This document shows, piece by piece, positions 24,127 to 32,370 of a stretch of 64,000 nucleotides of DNA (the stretch's first letter is position 1; each line of letters starts with the position of its first letter). Origin of the DNA: Streptomyces sp. DSM 15324. Its GTDB lineage: Bacteria > Actinomycetota > Actinomycetes > Streptomycetales > Streptomycetaceae. Location of the stretch: the NCBI RefSeq assembly GCF_001514285.1, contig NZ_KQ949030.1:246634-310633 (forward strand). Reading direction: 5' to 3'. Both the position numbers and the translations under genes were made by a program. The notes under the pieces are model-generated. The model saw only the letters and a program-made list of their open reading frames with translations, did no database searches and was not told the origin of the DNA.

Positions 24127-25118
24127 GCCGGTCCCTCCGCCACACATCGGGTGCGCTGCACGCCGAGGCCGGTGATGGAGCCCTCCATGACGTCGCCGTC
24201 GCGCAACAGCCGTCCCCAGTGCATGCCGTTGCCGGCGGGGCTGCCGGTCAGCACCAGGTCGCCCGGCAGGAGCCGGGAGGTCTGGGAGATGTACGACACC
24301 AGGCGCGCGACGCCGAAGAGCATGTCCTTCGTCGACTCGTCCTGCATGGTGGTGCCGTTGAGCTTCAGCGTGACCTGAAGGTCACCGGGGTCGGCGATCG
24401 ACTCGGCGGGGACGATCCACGGCCCGAGCGGTGTGAATCCCGGCGCGTTCTTGCAGCGCAGCCAGTCCGTGCCGATGGCCTTCATGTCCCGGCGGAAGAC
24501 GGTGGCACGGTCGGTGAGGTCGTTGGCGATGGTGTATCCGGCGACGGCCTCCAGCGCCTCCTCGACGGACAGCCGGTGGGCGGGCCTGCCGATGACGGCC
24601 GCCAGTTCCAGCTCCCAGTCGGGCTGTTCGGCCCACGCGGGGAGGACGACATCGTCGTAGGGGCCTGCGATCGTGCTCGGCAGTCCGATGAACGCGTACG
24701 GCAGGTCCTCGGCCGCCCGCCGGTCCATGACCGCGGCGATCTCCGCCCGTGCCTCCTCGACCGTGCGCGGGTCGTCCGGGGCGCGGTGGGCGACCTCCAG
24801 GTCGATCACGTGCCGGCGGTAGTTGGCGCCGGACTGGAAGATCTGCCGCGGCTCGACCGGGGCGTGCACCCGCAGGCCCTCCAGGGGCTGCCAGTCGGCC
24901 GACGCGTCGGCCGCGAGGTCGCGCAGGCGAGGGAGCACCTCGTCCCAGCGCTCGAAGACCTCCCGGCTGGTCAGGGCGGGTTCTTCGAGGGCGGTGCGCA
25001 GATCCAGCACACGGCCTCCGGGCACGACCAGAGCGGGAAACGAGGGCCGGTCAGGGGCGGAGAGGGTGCCGAGAGCGAAGGGTCCGGAGAAGGACGGGGA
25101 AGCTGCTGCGGGTTTCAC
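24123..25118 (-). CDS. Fumarylacetoacetate hydrolase-fold enzyme (first gene of operon)
   Basis: A 331-residue FAH-superfamily protein. It has a short N-terminal domain and a catalytic domain (~95-325) with GANYRRHVID, the metal E-x-E in WELELAAVIGRPAHR, and the downstream YTIANDLTDR and LTGSPAGNG motifs. Probable roles are hydratase, isomerase or C-C hydrolase in ring-fission catabolism. GTG 25118 has GGAGG upstream. It is the promoter-proximal gene of the seven-gene operon and divergent from the LysR regulator, with operator-like sites between them. Confidence 0.88.
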   Translation of the reverse strand: MKPAAASPSFSGPFALGTLSAPDRPSFPALVVPGGRVLDLRTALEEPALTSREVFERWDEVLPRLRDLAADASADWQPLEGLRVHAPVEPRQIFQSGANYRRHVIDLEVAHRAPDDPRTVEEARAEIAAVMDRRAAEDLPYAFIGLPSTIAGPYDDVVLPAWAEQPDWELELAAVIGRPAHRLSVEEALEAVAGYTIANDLTDRATVFRRDMKAIGTDWLRCKNAPGFTPLGPWIVPAESIADPGDLQVTLKLNGTTMQDESTKDMLFGVARLVSYISQTSRLLPGDLVLTGSPAGNGMHWGRLLRDGDVMEGSITGLGVQRTRCVAEGPA

Positions 25119-25166
25119 GGGGATGTCCTCCAGATTGCGGTCCCCACAATGTGGCGCCGATCTCGT

Positions 25167-25183
25167 AATCTGGGAAATAGATT
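25167..25183. promoter_or_regulatory. LysR-type inverted repeat in divergent promoter
   Basis: AATCT and AGATT form an inverted repeat with a 7-base spacer, giving the partly symmetric layout typical of LysR boxes. It lies 49 bp before the FAH start and 66 bp before the LysR start, in an AT-richer stretch of an otherwise GC-rich gap. Binding by the adjacent LysR protein is inferred. Confidence 0.5.
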
Positions 25184-25187
25184 CTTT

Positions 25188-25202
25188 AGATGTTGATCAT
25201 CC
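25188..25202 (-). promoter_or_regulatory. Candidate LysR half-operator, repeated before the MFS gene
   Basis: Read on the minus strand this site is GGATGATCAACATCT. The same 15-mer with one change (A to C at position 9) occurs at 26224-26238, before the MFS transporter gene. Its position next to the inverted repeat above suggests a regulator site shared by operon, LysR gene and transporter. Confidence 0.5.
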
Positions 25203-25248
25203 ACCCTGTTGATGCTGCCGCGATCAGCAGCCGCGTTCTGGAGGCGTC

Positions 25249-26190
25249 GTGTCCCTCTCCGGCCTCGACCTCAATCTCGTCCTGTCCCTGCGAGCCCTCC
25301 TGGAGGAGCGCAACGTCACCCGCGCCGGGCGGCGTGTCGGGCTCAGCCAGCCGGCGATGAGCGCGGCCCTGGCCCGCCTGCGTCGTCACTTCGACGACGA
25401 TCTGCTCTCCCGCGTCGGCAGGCAGTACGAACTGACCGCCCTCGGCCGCGCTCTCCTGGACCGCACCTCGACCGCCTGCGATCTGCTGGAACGCGTCTTC
25501 AGCAGCAGGGCCGACTTCGCTCCGGGCAGCGAGGAGTACGAGTTCACCGTACTCACGTCCGACTACGCGCTGACCGTGTTCGGCGCCGAGCTCGCCCGGA
25601 CCGTGCACGCCGAGGCCCCGGGGGTACGGTTGCGTTTCCAGCGCACGCCCGCCGACGTCACGGAGGACACGGCCAACCTGCTCAGCACGGCCGACGGGCT
25701 CCTGATGCCGCGCGGCATCATCAGCGGCTTCCCCGCCGTCGACCTGTTCACCGACCGCTGGGCCTTCCTGGTGGCCGAGACGAACGACGAGGTCGGCGAC
25801 CGGCTGACCATGGACGACCTGGCGCGGCTGCCCTGGGTCGTCTACCAGCGCGCCTACGACGCCCCGGCCGCCCGGCAGCTCAGCATGCTCGGCGTCGATC
25901 CCCGTGTGGAGATCTTCGTGGACAGCTTCCAGGCGCTGCCCTTCCTGGTCGCCGGCACCCGGCGGATCGCGTTGGTACAGCAGCGCCTGGCCGAGCTGCT
26001 GAGCGGTGTGGCGCCCGTACGCCTCCTGGAACCGCCCTACGCGGCGATTCCGCTCCAGGAGGCACTGTGGTGGCATCCGGTGCACACCCATGACGCGGCC
26101 CACATCTGGCTGCGCGAGATCACGGCGCGCGTCGGCGCGGAGCTCGCCGTGTCGGAGCCCGGCCGGATTGCCGCAGTGGCATCGATCTGA
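25249..26190 (+). CDS. LysR-family regulator of the catabolic operon
   Basis: A 313-residue LysR-type regulator of the NodD/NahR-like branch. The N-terminal winged helix (~6-65) has LVLSLRALLEERNVTRAGRR and SQPAMSAALARLRRHF. The C-terminal effector domain (~90-300) has the periplasmic-binding fold. GTG 25249 with GGAG 6-8 nt upstream. It is divergent from the seven-gene catabolic operon, the classic arrangement for an activator responding to the pathway substrate or an intermediate. The MFS gene that follows has a site like those in the divergent promoter. Confidence 0.92.
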   Translation: MSLSGLDLNLVLSLRALLEERNVTRAGRRVGLSQPAMSAALARLRRHFDDDLLSRVGRQYELTALGRALLDRTSTACDLLERVFSSRADFAPGSEEYEFTVLTSDYALTVFGAELARTVHAEAPGVRLRFQRTPADVTEDTANLLSTADGLLMPRGIISGFPAVDLFTDRWAFLVAETNDEVGDRLTMDDLARLPWVVYQRAYDAPAARQLSMLGVDPRVEIFVDSFQALPFLVAGTRRIALVQQRLAELLSGVAPVRLLEPPYAAIPLQEALWWHPVHTHDAAHIWLREITARVGAELAVSEPGRIAAVASI

Positions 26191-26223
26191 GGGACGGGTA
26201 CCGCCGCCCAGTATCCAGGCCTC

Positions 26224-26238
26224 GGATGATCCACATCT
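26224..26238 (+). promoter_or_regulatory. Second copy of the LysR-associated site, before MFS gene
   Basis: GGATGATCCACATCT matches 14 of 15 bases of the site at 25188-25202 in opposite orientation. It lies between the LysR gene and the MFS gene, in a 263-bp gap that otherwise shows no gene. This suggests separate, co-regulated transcription of the transporter. Confidence 0.45.
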
Positions 26239-26453
26239 TTGATCTCGATCGGACAAGGGCTAGGCAGAGCCCGCCCGTGGGCCCATAGTCGTCTCAACCC
26301 GGCGCCGCCGCCGCACGATCCCCCCGCTGCCGGGAGCGCGCAGGCGCCCGGCAGTCATCGGCGTCCCCTGAACGTCCTGCACGGGTGCCGGACGGCCCGA
26401 CCGCGACGGCCGCACCACCCGTACCCTCCCGACACGCCACGTGGAGTTCCCGC

Positions 26454-27734
26454 ATGCCTGCACCCCTGCCTCCGCCTCCCCTGTCGTCCGATGCCGTGGC
26501 GGACGCCCCGTCCGAGCAGATCGTGTCCGGGCCGGGCCACCGGCTTCGCCTCACGCTGCTGATGGCCGGTGCCTGCCTGCCCATCCTGGGCGCCGTGCTC
26601 ATCGCCCCGGTCCTCCCGAAGATGCACGACCACTTCGCCCAGGTGGCGGGGGTCGACGCACTCGTCCCCATGGCCCTGACGATCCCCGCTCTCTCGCTGG
26701 CGCTGCTGGCCCCGTTCGCCGGCGTCGTCGTCGACCGGCTCGGCCGGAAACGGCTGCTCATCGTCTCGACGGTGGTGTACGCGATGTTCGGCACCGCGCC
26801 CCTCTGGCTGAACTCCCTCGGCGCCATCGTGGCCAGCCGCGCCCTGGTCGGCGTCGCCGAAGCCGCCATCATGACCTGCTCCACCACGCTGATCGGCGAC
26901 TACTACACCGGTCGGCAGCGGGACCGCTACCTGGCGATGCAGACGATGTGCGCCTCGATCTCGGCGACGGCCTTCTTCATCCTGGGCGGCGCGATCGGTT
27001 CGGCCGGCTGGCGCGCGCCGTTCTGGGCCTACGCCGTGAGCCTGCTGCTCGCCCCCGCCGTGGCCGCCTTCCTGCCCCAGCCCCGTCAGGAGGACGGCGC
27101 GGACGAGGTCCCGGCGACCGCATCGGACACCGCGGACCGGCCCTTCCCCTGGCGGCCGCTGTTCGGCACGTGCGCACTGACCGTGTTCGGCGCCCTCCTC
27201 TTCTACACCGTCCAGGTCGAGATGTCGTTCCTCCTCGACGACATGGGCGTGACCGACACCGGCGTCATCGGACTGGCCTCCGCCGGTTCCAGTGCCGCGA
27301 TCGTGGCCGGCGCCCTCCTCTTCGCCAAGACCGGCCGCACTCCCCAGTCGTGGCTGCCCAGCGCGTTCGGCCTGTGCGCCGTCGGCTTCGCCGTGGTCTG
27401 GCTCGCCGCCAACCCCCTCGTGCTCACCCTGGGCGCCGTGATCAACTGCCTCGGCGGCGGCATCATGCTGCCGAGCCTGCTCACCCTCGCCATGTCCCGG
27501 CTGCACTTCGCCGACCGCGGCCGGGGGACCGGCCTGTGGACGGGGTCCTTCTTCCTCGGCCAGTTCCTCTGTCCGCTGGTGGTGCTCGCGCTGACCTCCG
27601 CCGTCGGCTCCACCGCGAACTCCATGGGTGTGCTGGCCCTCTCCGGGGCCGTCGCGAGCGTCGCACTCGGCCTCGCCGCCCGTCGCCGTCGCGCGGGGGC
27701 AGTCCCGGCACCGGTCCAGCAGATCGCGGGCTGA
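26454..27734 (+). CDS. MFS transporter, probable aromatic-compound permease
   Basis: A 426-residue major facilitator with 12 predicted helices. The first begins at ~34 (LTLLMAGACLPILGAVLIAPVLP), and the helix 2-3 loop is GVVVDRLGRKRLLIV. A cytoplasmic linker lies at ~205-225 (QEDGADEVPATASDTADRP). It has no fused soluble domain, unlike the MFS protein at 5501. ATG 26454 has GGAG upstream; an in-frame ATG at 26385 has no site. Position and the shared operator-like site suggest it imports the operon's substrate or exports an intermediate. Confidence 0.88.
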   Translation: MPAPLPPPPLSSDAVADAPSEQIVSGPGHRLRLTLLMAGACLPILGAVLIAPVLPKMHDHFAQVAGVDALVPMALTIPALSLALLAPFAGVVVDRLGRKRLLIVSTVVYAMFGTAPLWLNSLGAIVASRALVGVAEAAIMTCSTTLIGDYYTGRQRDRYLAMQTMCASISATAFFILGGAIGSAGWRAPFWAYAVSLLLAPAVAAFLPQPRQEDGADEVPATASDTADRPFPWRPLFGTCALTVFGALLFYTVQVEMSFLLDDMGVTDTGVIGLASAGSSAAIVAGALLFAKTGRTPQSWLPSAFGLCAVGFAVVWLAANPLVLTLGAVINCLGGGIMLPSLLTLAMSRLHFADRGRGTGLWTGSFFLGQFLCPLVVLALTSAVGSTANSMGVLALSGAVASVALGLAARRRRAGAVPAPVQQIAG

Positions 27735-27798
27735 TCCGCCGCGGCCCCGGGGCACGGCAGACGCCCCGGCCGCCAGGAACCTCGCACCCACCCGTCGA

Positions 27799-27832
27799 GA
27801 CCGGCATCGCGGACATCCCCGCGATGCCGGTC
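27799..27832 (+). terminator. Strong hairpin after the MFS gene
   Basis: A perfect 14-bp stem (GACCGGCATCGCGG / CCGCGATGCCGGTC) with a 6-nt loop, between the MFS stop (27734) and the EthD start (27861). There is no T tract, which is usual for streptomycete terminators. It could also limit read-through into the EthD gene. Confidence 0.65.
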
Positions 27833-27860
27833 GCACCTCGCCCCCCACGGAGACCACAGG

Positions 27861-28607
27861 ATGCTGACCCTGATCGCCGCCGTCCGCCGCAAGCCGGGCA
27901 TGACCCGGCAGGCGTTCCTGCACTACCTGCACCATGTGCACGGACCCCTGTCCGCCGCGAAGCCCCTCGGGGTTCGGCGGTACGTGCAGAACCACGTCTT
28001 CGACGCGTCCTTCGGCGCCGAGGGCGACCCGGCCCACCTGACCGTGTTCGGCCGGGACGCCGTCACCGAGCTGCACTTCGACGACGAGGACGCACTGGCC
28101 GCCACGATGTCCGACCCGTACACGCGCGAGGTCATCGGCCCCGACGGCGCCCACTTCAACGACATGCCCTCCGCCCTGGCCCTGCTGGCCCGGCCCGCGG
28201 CGGCCACACCGCCACCGCCCTCCGAGGACGACGGACGGGTCAAGGTGCTGCACTTCCCGAGCAGGGCGCAGGGCGTGAGCCCGGACGACTTCACCGCACG
28301 GACGCTTGCCGCCCACCAGGTCGCCCTCTCCCGGGACGAGCCGCACACCAAGGCGGTACGCGCGCACGTCCACCACGTACGGGTCCCGGGAGCCGAGCAG
28401 GCCCTGCGCCACTTCGGCGGTCCGGACCAGCAGGTGTACGAGGTGGTCACCGTCCTGTACTACGACTCCGCGGACGAGGCGCTGACCCACTTCCCGGCGT
28501 ACGAGCGGTCGCTGCGCGAGCCGTCCGCCGAAACCGGCCGCTTCTACGACCCGTCCCGCTCGTTCGCCCTGTACTGCCGCGAGGTGACGATCTTCGAGCA
28601 GCCGTGA
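27861..28607 (+). CDS. EthD-domain protein (two tandem dimeric alpha+beta barrel modules)
   Basis: A 248-residue protein with two EthD-type ferredoxin-like modules. Module 1 (~1-115) starts MLTLIAAVRRKPGMTRQAFL and has the YLHHVHGPL motif. Module 2 (~128-245) starts VKVLHFPSRAQGVSPDDFTA and ends CREVTIFEQP. EthD proteins assist ether and aromatic degradation or act as small cyclases/isomerases without cofactors. It lies downstream of the MFS gene beyond a hairpin and probably belongs to the same catabolic locus. It converges on the TetR gene. Confidence 0.87.
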   Translation: MLTLIAAVRRKPGMTRQAFLHYLHHVHGPLSAAKPLGVRRYVQNHVFDASFGAEGDPAHLTVFGRDAVTELHFDDEDALAATMSDPYTREVIGPDGAHFNDMPSALALLARPAAATPPPPSEDDGRVKVLHFPSRAQGVSPDDFTARTLAAHQVALSRDEPHTKAVRAHVHHVRVPGAEQALRHFGGPDQQVYEVVTVLYYDSADEALTHFPAYERSLREPSAETGRFYDPSRSFALYCREVTIFEQP

Positions 28608-28653
28608 TCACGGTCTTACGCCCCAGGTCTGATTCCTCCCACTTCCCCCCGCG

Positions 28654-29262
28654 TCAGCCCTCCGTCGGCCGGGCGTGGGTGGTCAGGCCTGGCGTGACGA
28701 GGGCGAGCCAGCGGGCGCGGGCCGCCGGTGGCTGCTCGGTGGGGGCCGTGGAGAACAGCAGGTAGATGTCGTCGACGGTGACGTCGCGGTGGATGTCGCC
28801 GTCGGCCTGGCCGATTCGGATGAGGGCGGCGACAGCACCACCGGCGCGGTCCTCATCGGTGCGCTGCCCGGGTTCCGCGCCCAGGGTCTGGGCAGCGGCC
28901 TTGACGGCGCGATCGGTCACAGACGCCTCGACGACCCGGCCGAGGAAGGCGGTCAGCTCGCCCACGGCACGGGCACCGGCCTCGACGCGTCCGAGCGCGG
29001 CCTCGGCGTCGTCGGCGACGCGGGCCACGGAGGCGGCGACGACAGCCGCGACCAGATCGGTCTTGGTGGGGAAGTGCCGGTACAGGGTGCCCACGGCCAC
29101 GCCCGCCGCGGCGGCGATCTCGTCCATGCCCGCATCGGGGCCGTGCGCGGTGATCTGCTGGGCGGCGGCGGCAAGGATCTTCCTGCGGTTGCGGACCGCG
29201 TCGGCGCGCGGTGCCCTGGCTGGGGTCACGGGAGGTGGCTGCCCTTCCACTTGCATCAACAT
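28654..29262 (-). CDS. TetR-family transcriptional regulator
   Basis: A 202-residue TetR repressor. The DNA-binding domain (~20-75) has RRKILAAAAQQITAHGPDAG and the recognition helix VAVGTLYRHFPTKTDL. The C-terminal ligand domain is the common SBP/TetR_C type. The true start is uncertain: ATG 29262 lies inside an operator-like palindrome, and starts at 29256 or a GTG further in are possible. It is divergent from an SDR gene across ~60 bp that holds two matching palindromes, so it very likely represses both itself and the SDR. Confidence 0.9.
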   Translation of the reverse strand: MLMQVEGQPPPVTPARAPRADAVRNRRKILAAAAQQITAHGPDAGMDEIAAAAGVAVGTLYRHFPTKTDLVAAVVAASVARVADDAEAALGRVEAGARAVGELTAFLGRVVEASVTDRAVKAAAQTLGAEPGQRTDEDRAGGAVAALIRIGQADGDIHRDVTVDDIYLLFSTAPTEQPPAARARWLALVTPGLTTHARPTEG

Positions 29263-29299
29263 GAACCTGGGTTCAGCATAGAGGGTGAATCACGGTTCA
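29262..29299. promoter_or_regulatory. Two TetR-operator-like palindromes
   Basis: The first, 29262-29275, reads TGAACCTGGGTTCA (6-bp arms, 2-bp spacer). The second, 29286-29299, reads TGAATCACGGTTCA with one arm mismatch. Their centres are 24 bp apart, slightly over two helical turns. They cover the start of the TetR gene and the promoter region of the SDR gene, as expected for auto-repression by the neighbouring TetR protein. Confidence 0.7.
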
Positions 29300-29321
29300 T
29301 CTTATGAGTGAGGACTCCGCC

Positions 29322-30153
29322 ATGCCCACCAAGACCGCCCTCGTCACCGGTGCCTCCTCCGGCATCGGTGAGGAAACCGCCCTCAAACTCCACGAGCTCG
29401 GCTACACCGTCTACGGCGCGGCCCGCCGCACCGATCGGCTGCGGAAGCTGGCCGACCACGGCGTCCGGCCGCTGGTGATGGACGTCACCGACGACGAGTC
29501 GATGCGCGCCGGCATCGAGACGATCGTCACCGAGACCGGTCGCGTCGACGTCCTGGTCAACAACGCCGGATACGGCTCCTACGGCGCCCTGGAAGACGTC
29601 CCGTTGGACGAGGCCCGCCACCAGTTCGTAGGTCAACGTCTTCGGCGCGATCCGCCTGACCCAGCTCGTCCTGCCCCGCATGCGCGCCCAGCGATCCGGC
29701 ACCGTCGTGAACATCACCTCGATGGGCGGCAAGATCTACACTCCCCTCGGCGGCTGGTACCACGGCACCAAGTTCGCCCTGGAAGCCCTCAGCGACTGCC
29801 TGCGGGTGGAGGCCAAGCCCTTCGGTGTCGACGTCGTGGTGATCGAACCCGGCGGCATCGCCACCGAGTGGGGCGGCATCGCCGCCGACAAGCTGGAGAA
29901 GTCCTCCGCCGACGGCGCCTACGCCGCGCAGGCCAAGGCCGTGGCCTCATCCCTGCGCTCCGAGGCCAACGCCGATCGCAACTCCCCGCCCTCCGTCATC
30001 GCCGACGCCATCGGCAAGGCCGTCAGCGCCCGCCGCCCGAAGACCCGCTACGCCACCGGCTTCGGCGCCCGCCCTCTCATCGCCCTGCGCCGCATCCTGC
30101 CCGACCGTGCCTTCGACTCCGTCATCTCCCGCGCCGTCGGCATGCCCCGCTGA
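29322..30153 (+). pseudogene. SDR-family oxidoreductase, frameshifted
   Basis: A short-chain dehydrogenase of ~276 residues if repaired. The N-part (29322-29628) has TGASSGIGEETALKLHELG and LVNNAGYGSYGALEDV. The C-part (to 30153) has VNITSMGGKIYTPLGGWYHGTK, with the catalytic Ser, Tyr and Lys, and IEPGGIATEWGG. The frame breaks at 29629, where one extra T turns TTCGAGGTCAAC into TTCGTAGGTCAAC. Removing it restores QFEVNVFGAIRLTQL, the normal family text. It is either a real loss-of-function mutation or a sequencing error. It is divergent from, and probably controlled by, the TetR gene. ATG 29322 has GAGGA upstream. Confidence 0.85.
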
Positions 30154-30385
30154 ACCGTCGAGCAACGGGATCAGCGGGGCAGGAAGGGAGCCGGCGAGAG
30201 GTCCCATTGGTCGGCGGCGTCAAGCAGCGCCGCGGCGTCCGTCCCGGCCTCCACGAGCGGCGGGCCGGTTTCGGCGACCGGACGTCGGTCCACGGTGGCG
30301 CTCCGACCCGTGCACCGCCCTGGACCGCGCAGTCCGTCCGGTGACCGGTCCCGGACGCGTCCCCCTTTCCCCGGGCGCACCTTCC

Positions 30386-31606
30386 TCAGGCCGCCGCCAG
30401 CGCCTCCGTCGGGGGCAGTGCGGAGGCGCGTACGGCGGGGTACAGGCCGGCGGCCATGCCGACGACGATCGCGCCCAGGACGCCCGCGACGAGCGCGAGG
30501 TGGGGGAACACCACGGGCCAGGACTGCGACAGGGCGTACCCCGCCGCCACCGCCGCGCCGAGGATCGTCCCCGCGCAGCCGCCCAGCGCGGACAAGGCGA
30601 TCGATTCCGCCATGAACTGCCCTCTGATCTGGGCGCGACTGGCGCCCAGTGCCCGGCGCAGACCGATCTCGCGGCGCCGCTCCAGCACGGAGACGACCAT
30701 GGTGTTGGCCACGCCCACGCCGCCGACGAGGAGCGCCACGCCCGCGAGTCCGAGGAGCAGGACCGACAGGGTCTGCTGGGTGGCGCGCTTGGCGGCCAGG
30801 GCGTCCGACGGGCGGCTGACCTGGACCAGACCCGGCAGCTGTGGAGAGACCGTGGCGGGCAGTACGGCACGGACGGCCTCGATCCGCGCTTCGCGGGCCG
30901 TGACGTAGACGACGGTGGGACGGCCGTCGAACCGGAGCTGTGCGCGGGCCGCGTCCCAGCCGACCAGGACGGAGGCGTCGAGGTCGGGGGCGAGCGGCAG
31001 GGGGTCGAGGATGCCGATGACGGTGAACCAGTGACCGTCGATGTAGACCTGTCCGGTCTCCTGGCCCGGCCGGACCCGGTCGAACCCGAGCCGGGCAGCG
31101 GCCCGGGAACCCAGGACCGCGGTCGGGAACCGTTGGGTCGTGGGGGTGAGGAACGAACCGGAGCGGACTGTCCCGTGGACCGAGGCGAGGAGGTCGGTCC
31201 GCGCGGCGAGGACACTGATGCCCGAGGCGTCGGACGGGTCGGCGCGGTCCGAACGCAGCACGCTCCTGTGGGTGTTGGCCACGGCGCTCGCGCTGGTCAC
31301 CGGGCCGATGCGGGCGGCCATGGCGTCCGCGGTCGCGGGCAGGAGGACCGGGGGATCGCTGGTGGCCGGCGGGGCCACGCGCAGCATGTCGGTGCCGAGG
31401 GCGGACAGCCGGTCCATCAGGGCCCGCTGGCTGGAGGCGGGCACGGCGGTCACGACGACGAGGGTCGCGATGCCGAGGGAGATGCCGAGCGCGGACAGCG
31501 CGGCGCGTGGACCGCGGGTGCGGATGCCGAGCAGCCCCAGCCGGAGGATGTCCGTGAACGACAGTCGTACGGCGCGGGGCCCGGGGTCCTTCAGGCGGCG
31601 CGTCAC
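30386..31606 (-). CDS. MacB/FtsX-type ABC transporter permease
   Basis: A 406-residue permease of the MacB/FtsX family with four membrane helices: one at ~38-58 (LSALGISLGIATLVVVTAV), then a large extracytoplasmic domain (~60-285), and three near the C-terminus (VLLLGLAGVALLVGGVGVANT onward). The cytoplasmic loop ERRREIGLRRALGASRAQI is the family signature. Its start overlaps the ATPase stop by 4 bp. Together with the ATPase, adaptor and lipoprotein it forms a MacAB-like export or envelope-mechanotransmission system. The substrate is unknown. Confidence 0.9.
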   Translation of the reverse strand: MTRRLKDPGPRAVRLSFTDILRLGLLGIRTRGPRAALSALGISLGIATLVVVTAVPASSQRALMDRLSALGTDMLRVAPPATSDPPVLLPATADAMAARIGPVTSASAVANTHRSVLRSDRADPSDASGISVLAARTDLLASVHGTVRSGSFLTPTTQRFPTAVLGSRAAARLGFDRVRPGQETGQVYIDGHWFTVIGILDPLPLAPDLDASVLVGWDAARAQLRFDGRPTVVYVTAREARIEAVRAVLPATVSPQLPGLVQVSRPSDALAAKRATQQTLSVLLLGLAGVALLVGGVGVANTMVVSVLERRREIGLRRALGASRAQIRGQFMAESIALSALGGCAGTILGAAVAAGYALSQSWPVVFPHLALVAGVLGAIVVGMAAGLYPAVRASALPPTEALAAA

Positions 31607-32370
31607 GCGGCACCCCCCACCGCGCTGACATCGGCCGTGATGCGGCCGTCGCGCAGTTCCACCCGGCGCGGGAGGCGCGCCGCGATGTCGCGGTCGTGGG
31701 TGATGAGGGCGATGGTCGTGCCCTGTGTGTTGAGTTCGACGAGCAGCCGCAGGACGGCCTCCCCGGTGGCGGCGTCGAGCGCGCCCGTGGGCTCGTCGGC
31801 CAGCACGAGCGCGGGCTCGTTGACCAGGGCGCGTGCGATGGCCACCCGTTGGCGTTCCCCACCGGACAGCTGCTGGGGGAGGTGGGAGCGGCGGTGTTCG
31901 AGGCCCACCCTGGCGAGCGCCTCCCGTGCCAGGGGGCCTCGCCTGCGCCGGGGCACGCCCGCGTAGAGCAGGCCGGTGGCGACGTTCTCGGTGGCGTCGA
32001 GCCCGTCGGTGAGGTGGAAGTGCTGGAAGACGAAGCCCAGCAGACGCGCCCGCAGCGCGGAGAGGTGACGGTCGCCCAGCGCATGGACGTCGTGTCCCGC
32101 GATACGGACGCCGCCCTTCGTCGGCCGGTCCAGCGTGCCCATGATGTGCAGCAGCGTCGACTTGCCCGATCCGGACGGGCCCACGATGGCGACGAGTTCG
32201 CCCTCGTCGACGCGGAGCGAGACACGGTCCAGCGCCGTGACACCGCCGGGATGGGTCTTGGTGACCTCGTCGACGAGGAGGACGGGGGCCGCGGTGCCGG
32301 TGGCCGAGGTCGAGGTCGAGATCGAGGTCGAGGTCGAGGTCGAGGTCGATCGTGTGGAGGGGGTGCTCAT
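31603..32370 (-). CDS. MacB/LolD-type ABC transporter ATPase with Ser/Thr-repeat N-terminus
   Basis: A 255-residue ATPase. Walker A is GPSGSGKST, the signature is LSGGERQR and Walker B is ALVLADEPTGALD. The H-loop is LITHD. Residues ~6-22 are an unusual Thr-Ser alternation encoded by a hexanucleotide tandem repeat. It overlaps the adaptor upstream (32367-32370) and the permease downstream (31603-31606) by 4 bp each, so the set is a tightly coupled operon. It energises export by the partner permease. Confidence 0.92.
   Translation of the reverse strand: MSTPSTRSTSTSTSTSISTSTSATGTAAPVLLVDEVTKTHPGGVTALDRVSLRVDEGELVAIVGPSGSGKSTLLHIMGTLDRPTKGGVRIAGHDVHALGDRHLSALRARLLGFVFQHFHLTDGLDATENVATGLLYAGVPRRRRGPLAREALARVGLEHRRSHLPQQLSGGERQRVAIARALVNEPALVLADEPTGALDAATGEAVLRLLVELNTQGTTIALITHDRDIAARLPRRVELRDGRITADVSAVGGAA
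32305..32346. repeat. Hexanucleotide tandem repeat in ABC ATPase gene
   Basis: Seven head-to-tail units of CGAGGT, one of them CGAGAT. On the coding strand they spell Thr-Ser pairs (one Ile-Ser) near the N-terminus of the ATPase. Because the unit is six bases, copy-number change would alter length without breaking frame. Confidence 0.9.

Noticed and set aside
26355..28490. 711-codon minus frame over the MFS and EthD genes
   Set aside because: Shadow of GC-rich codons. Both plus-strand proteins are clear family members.
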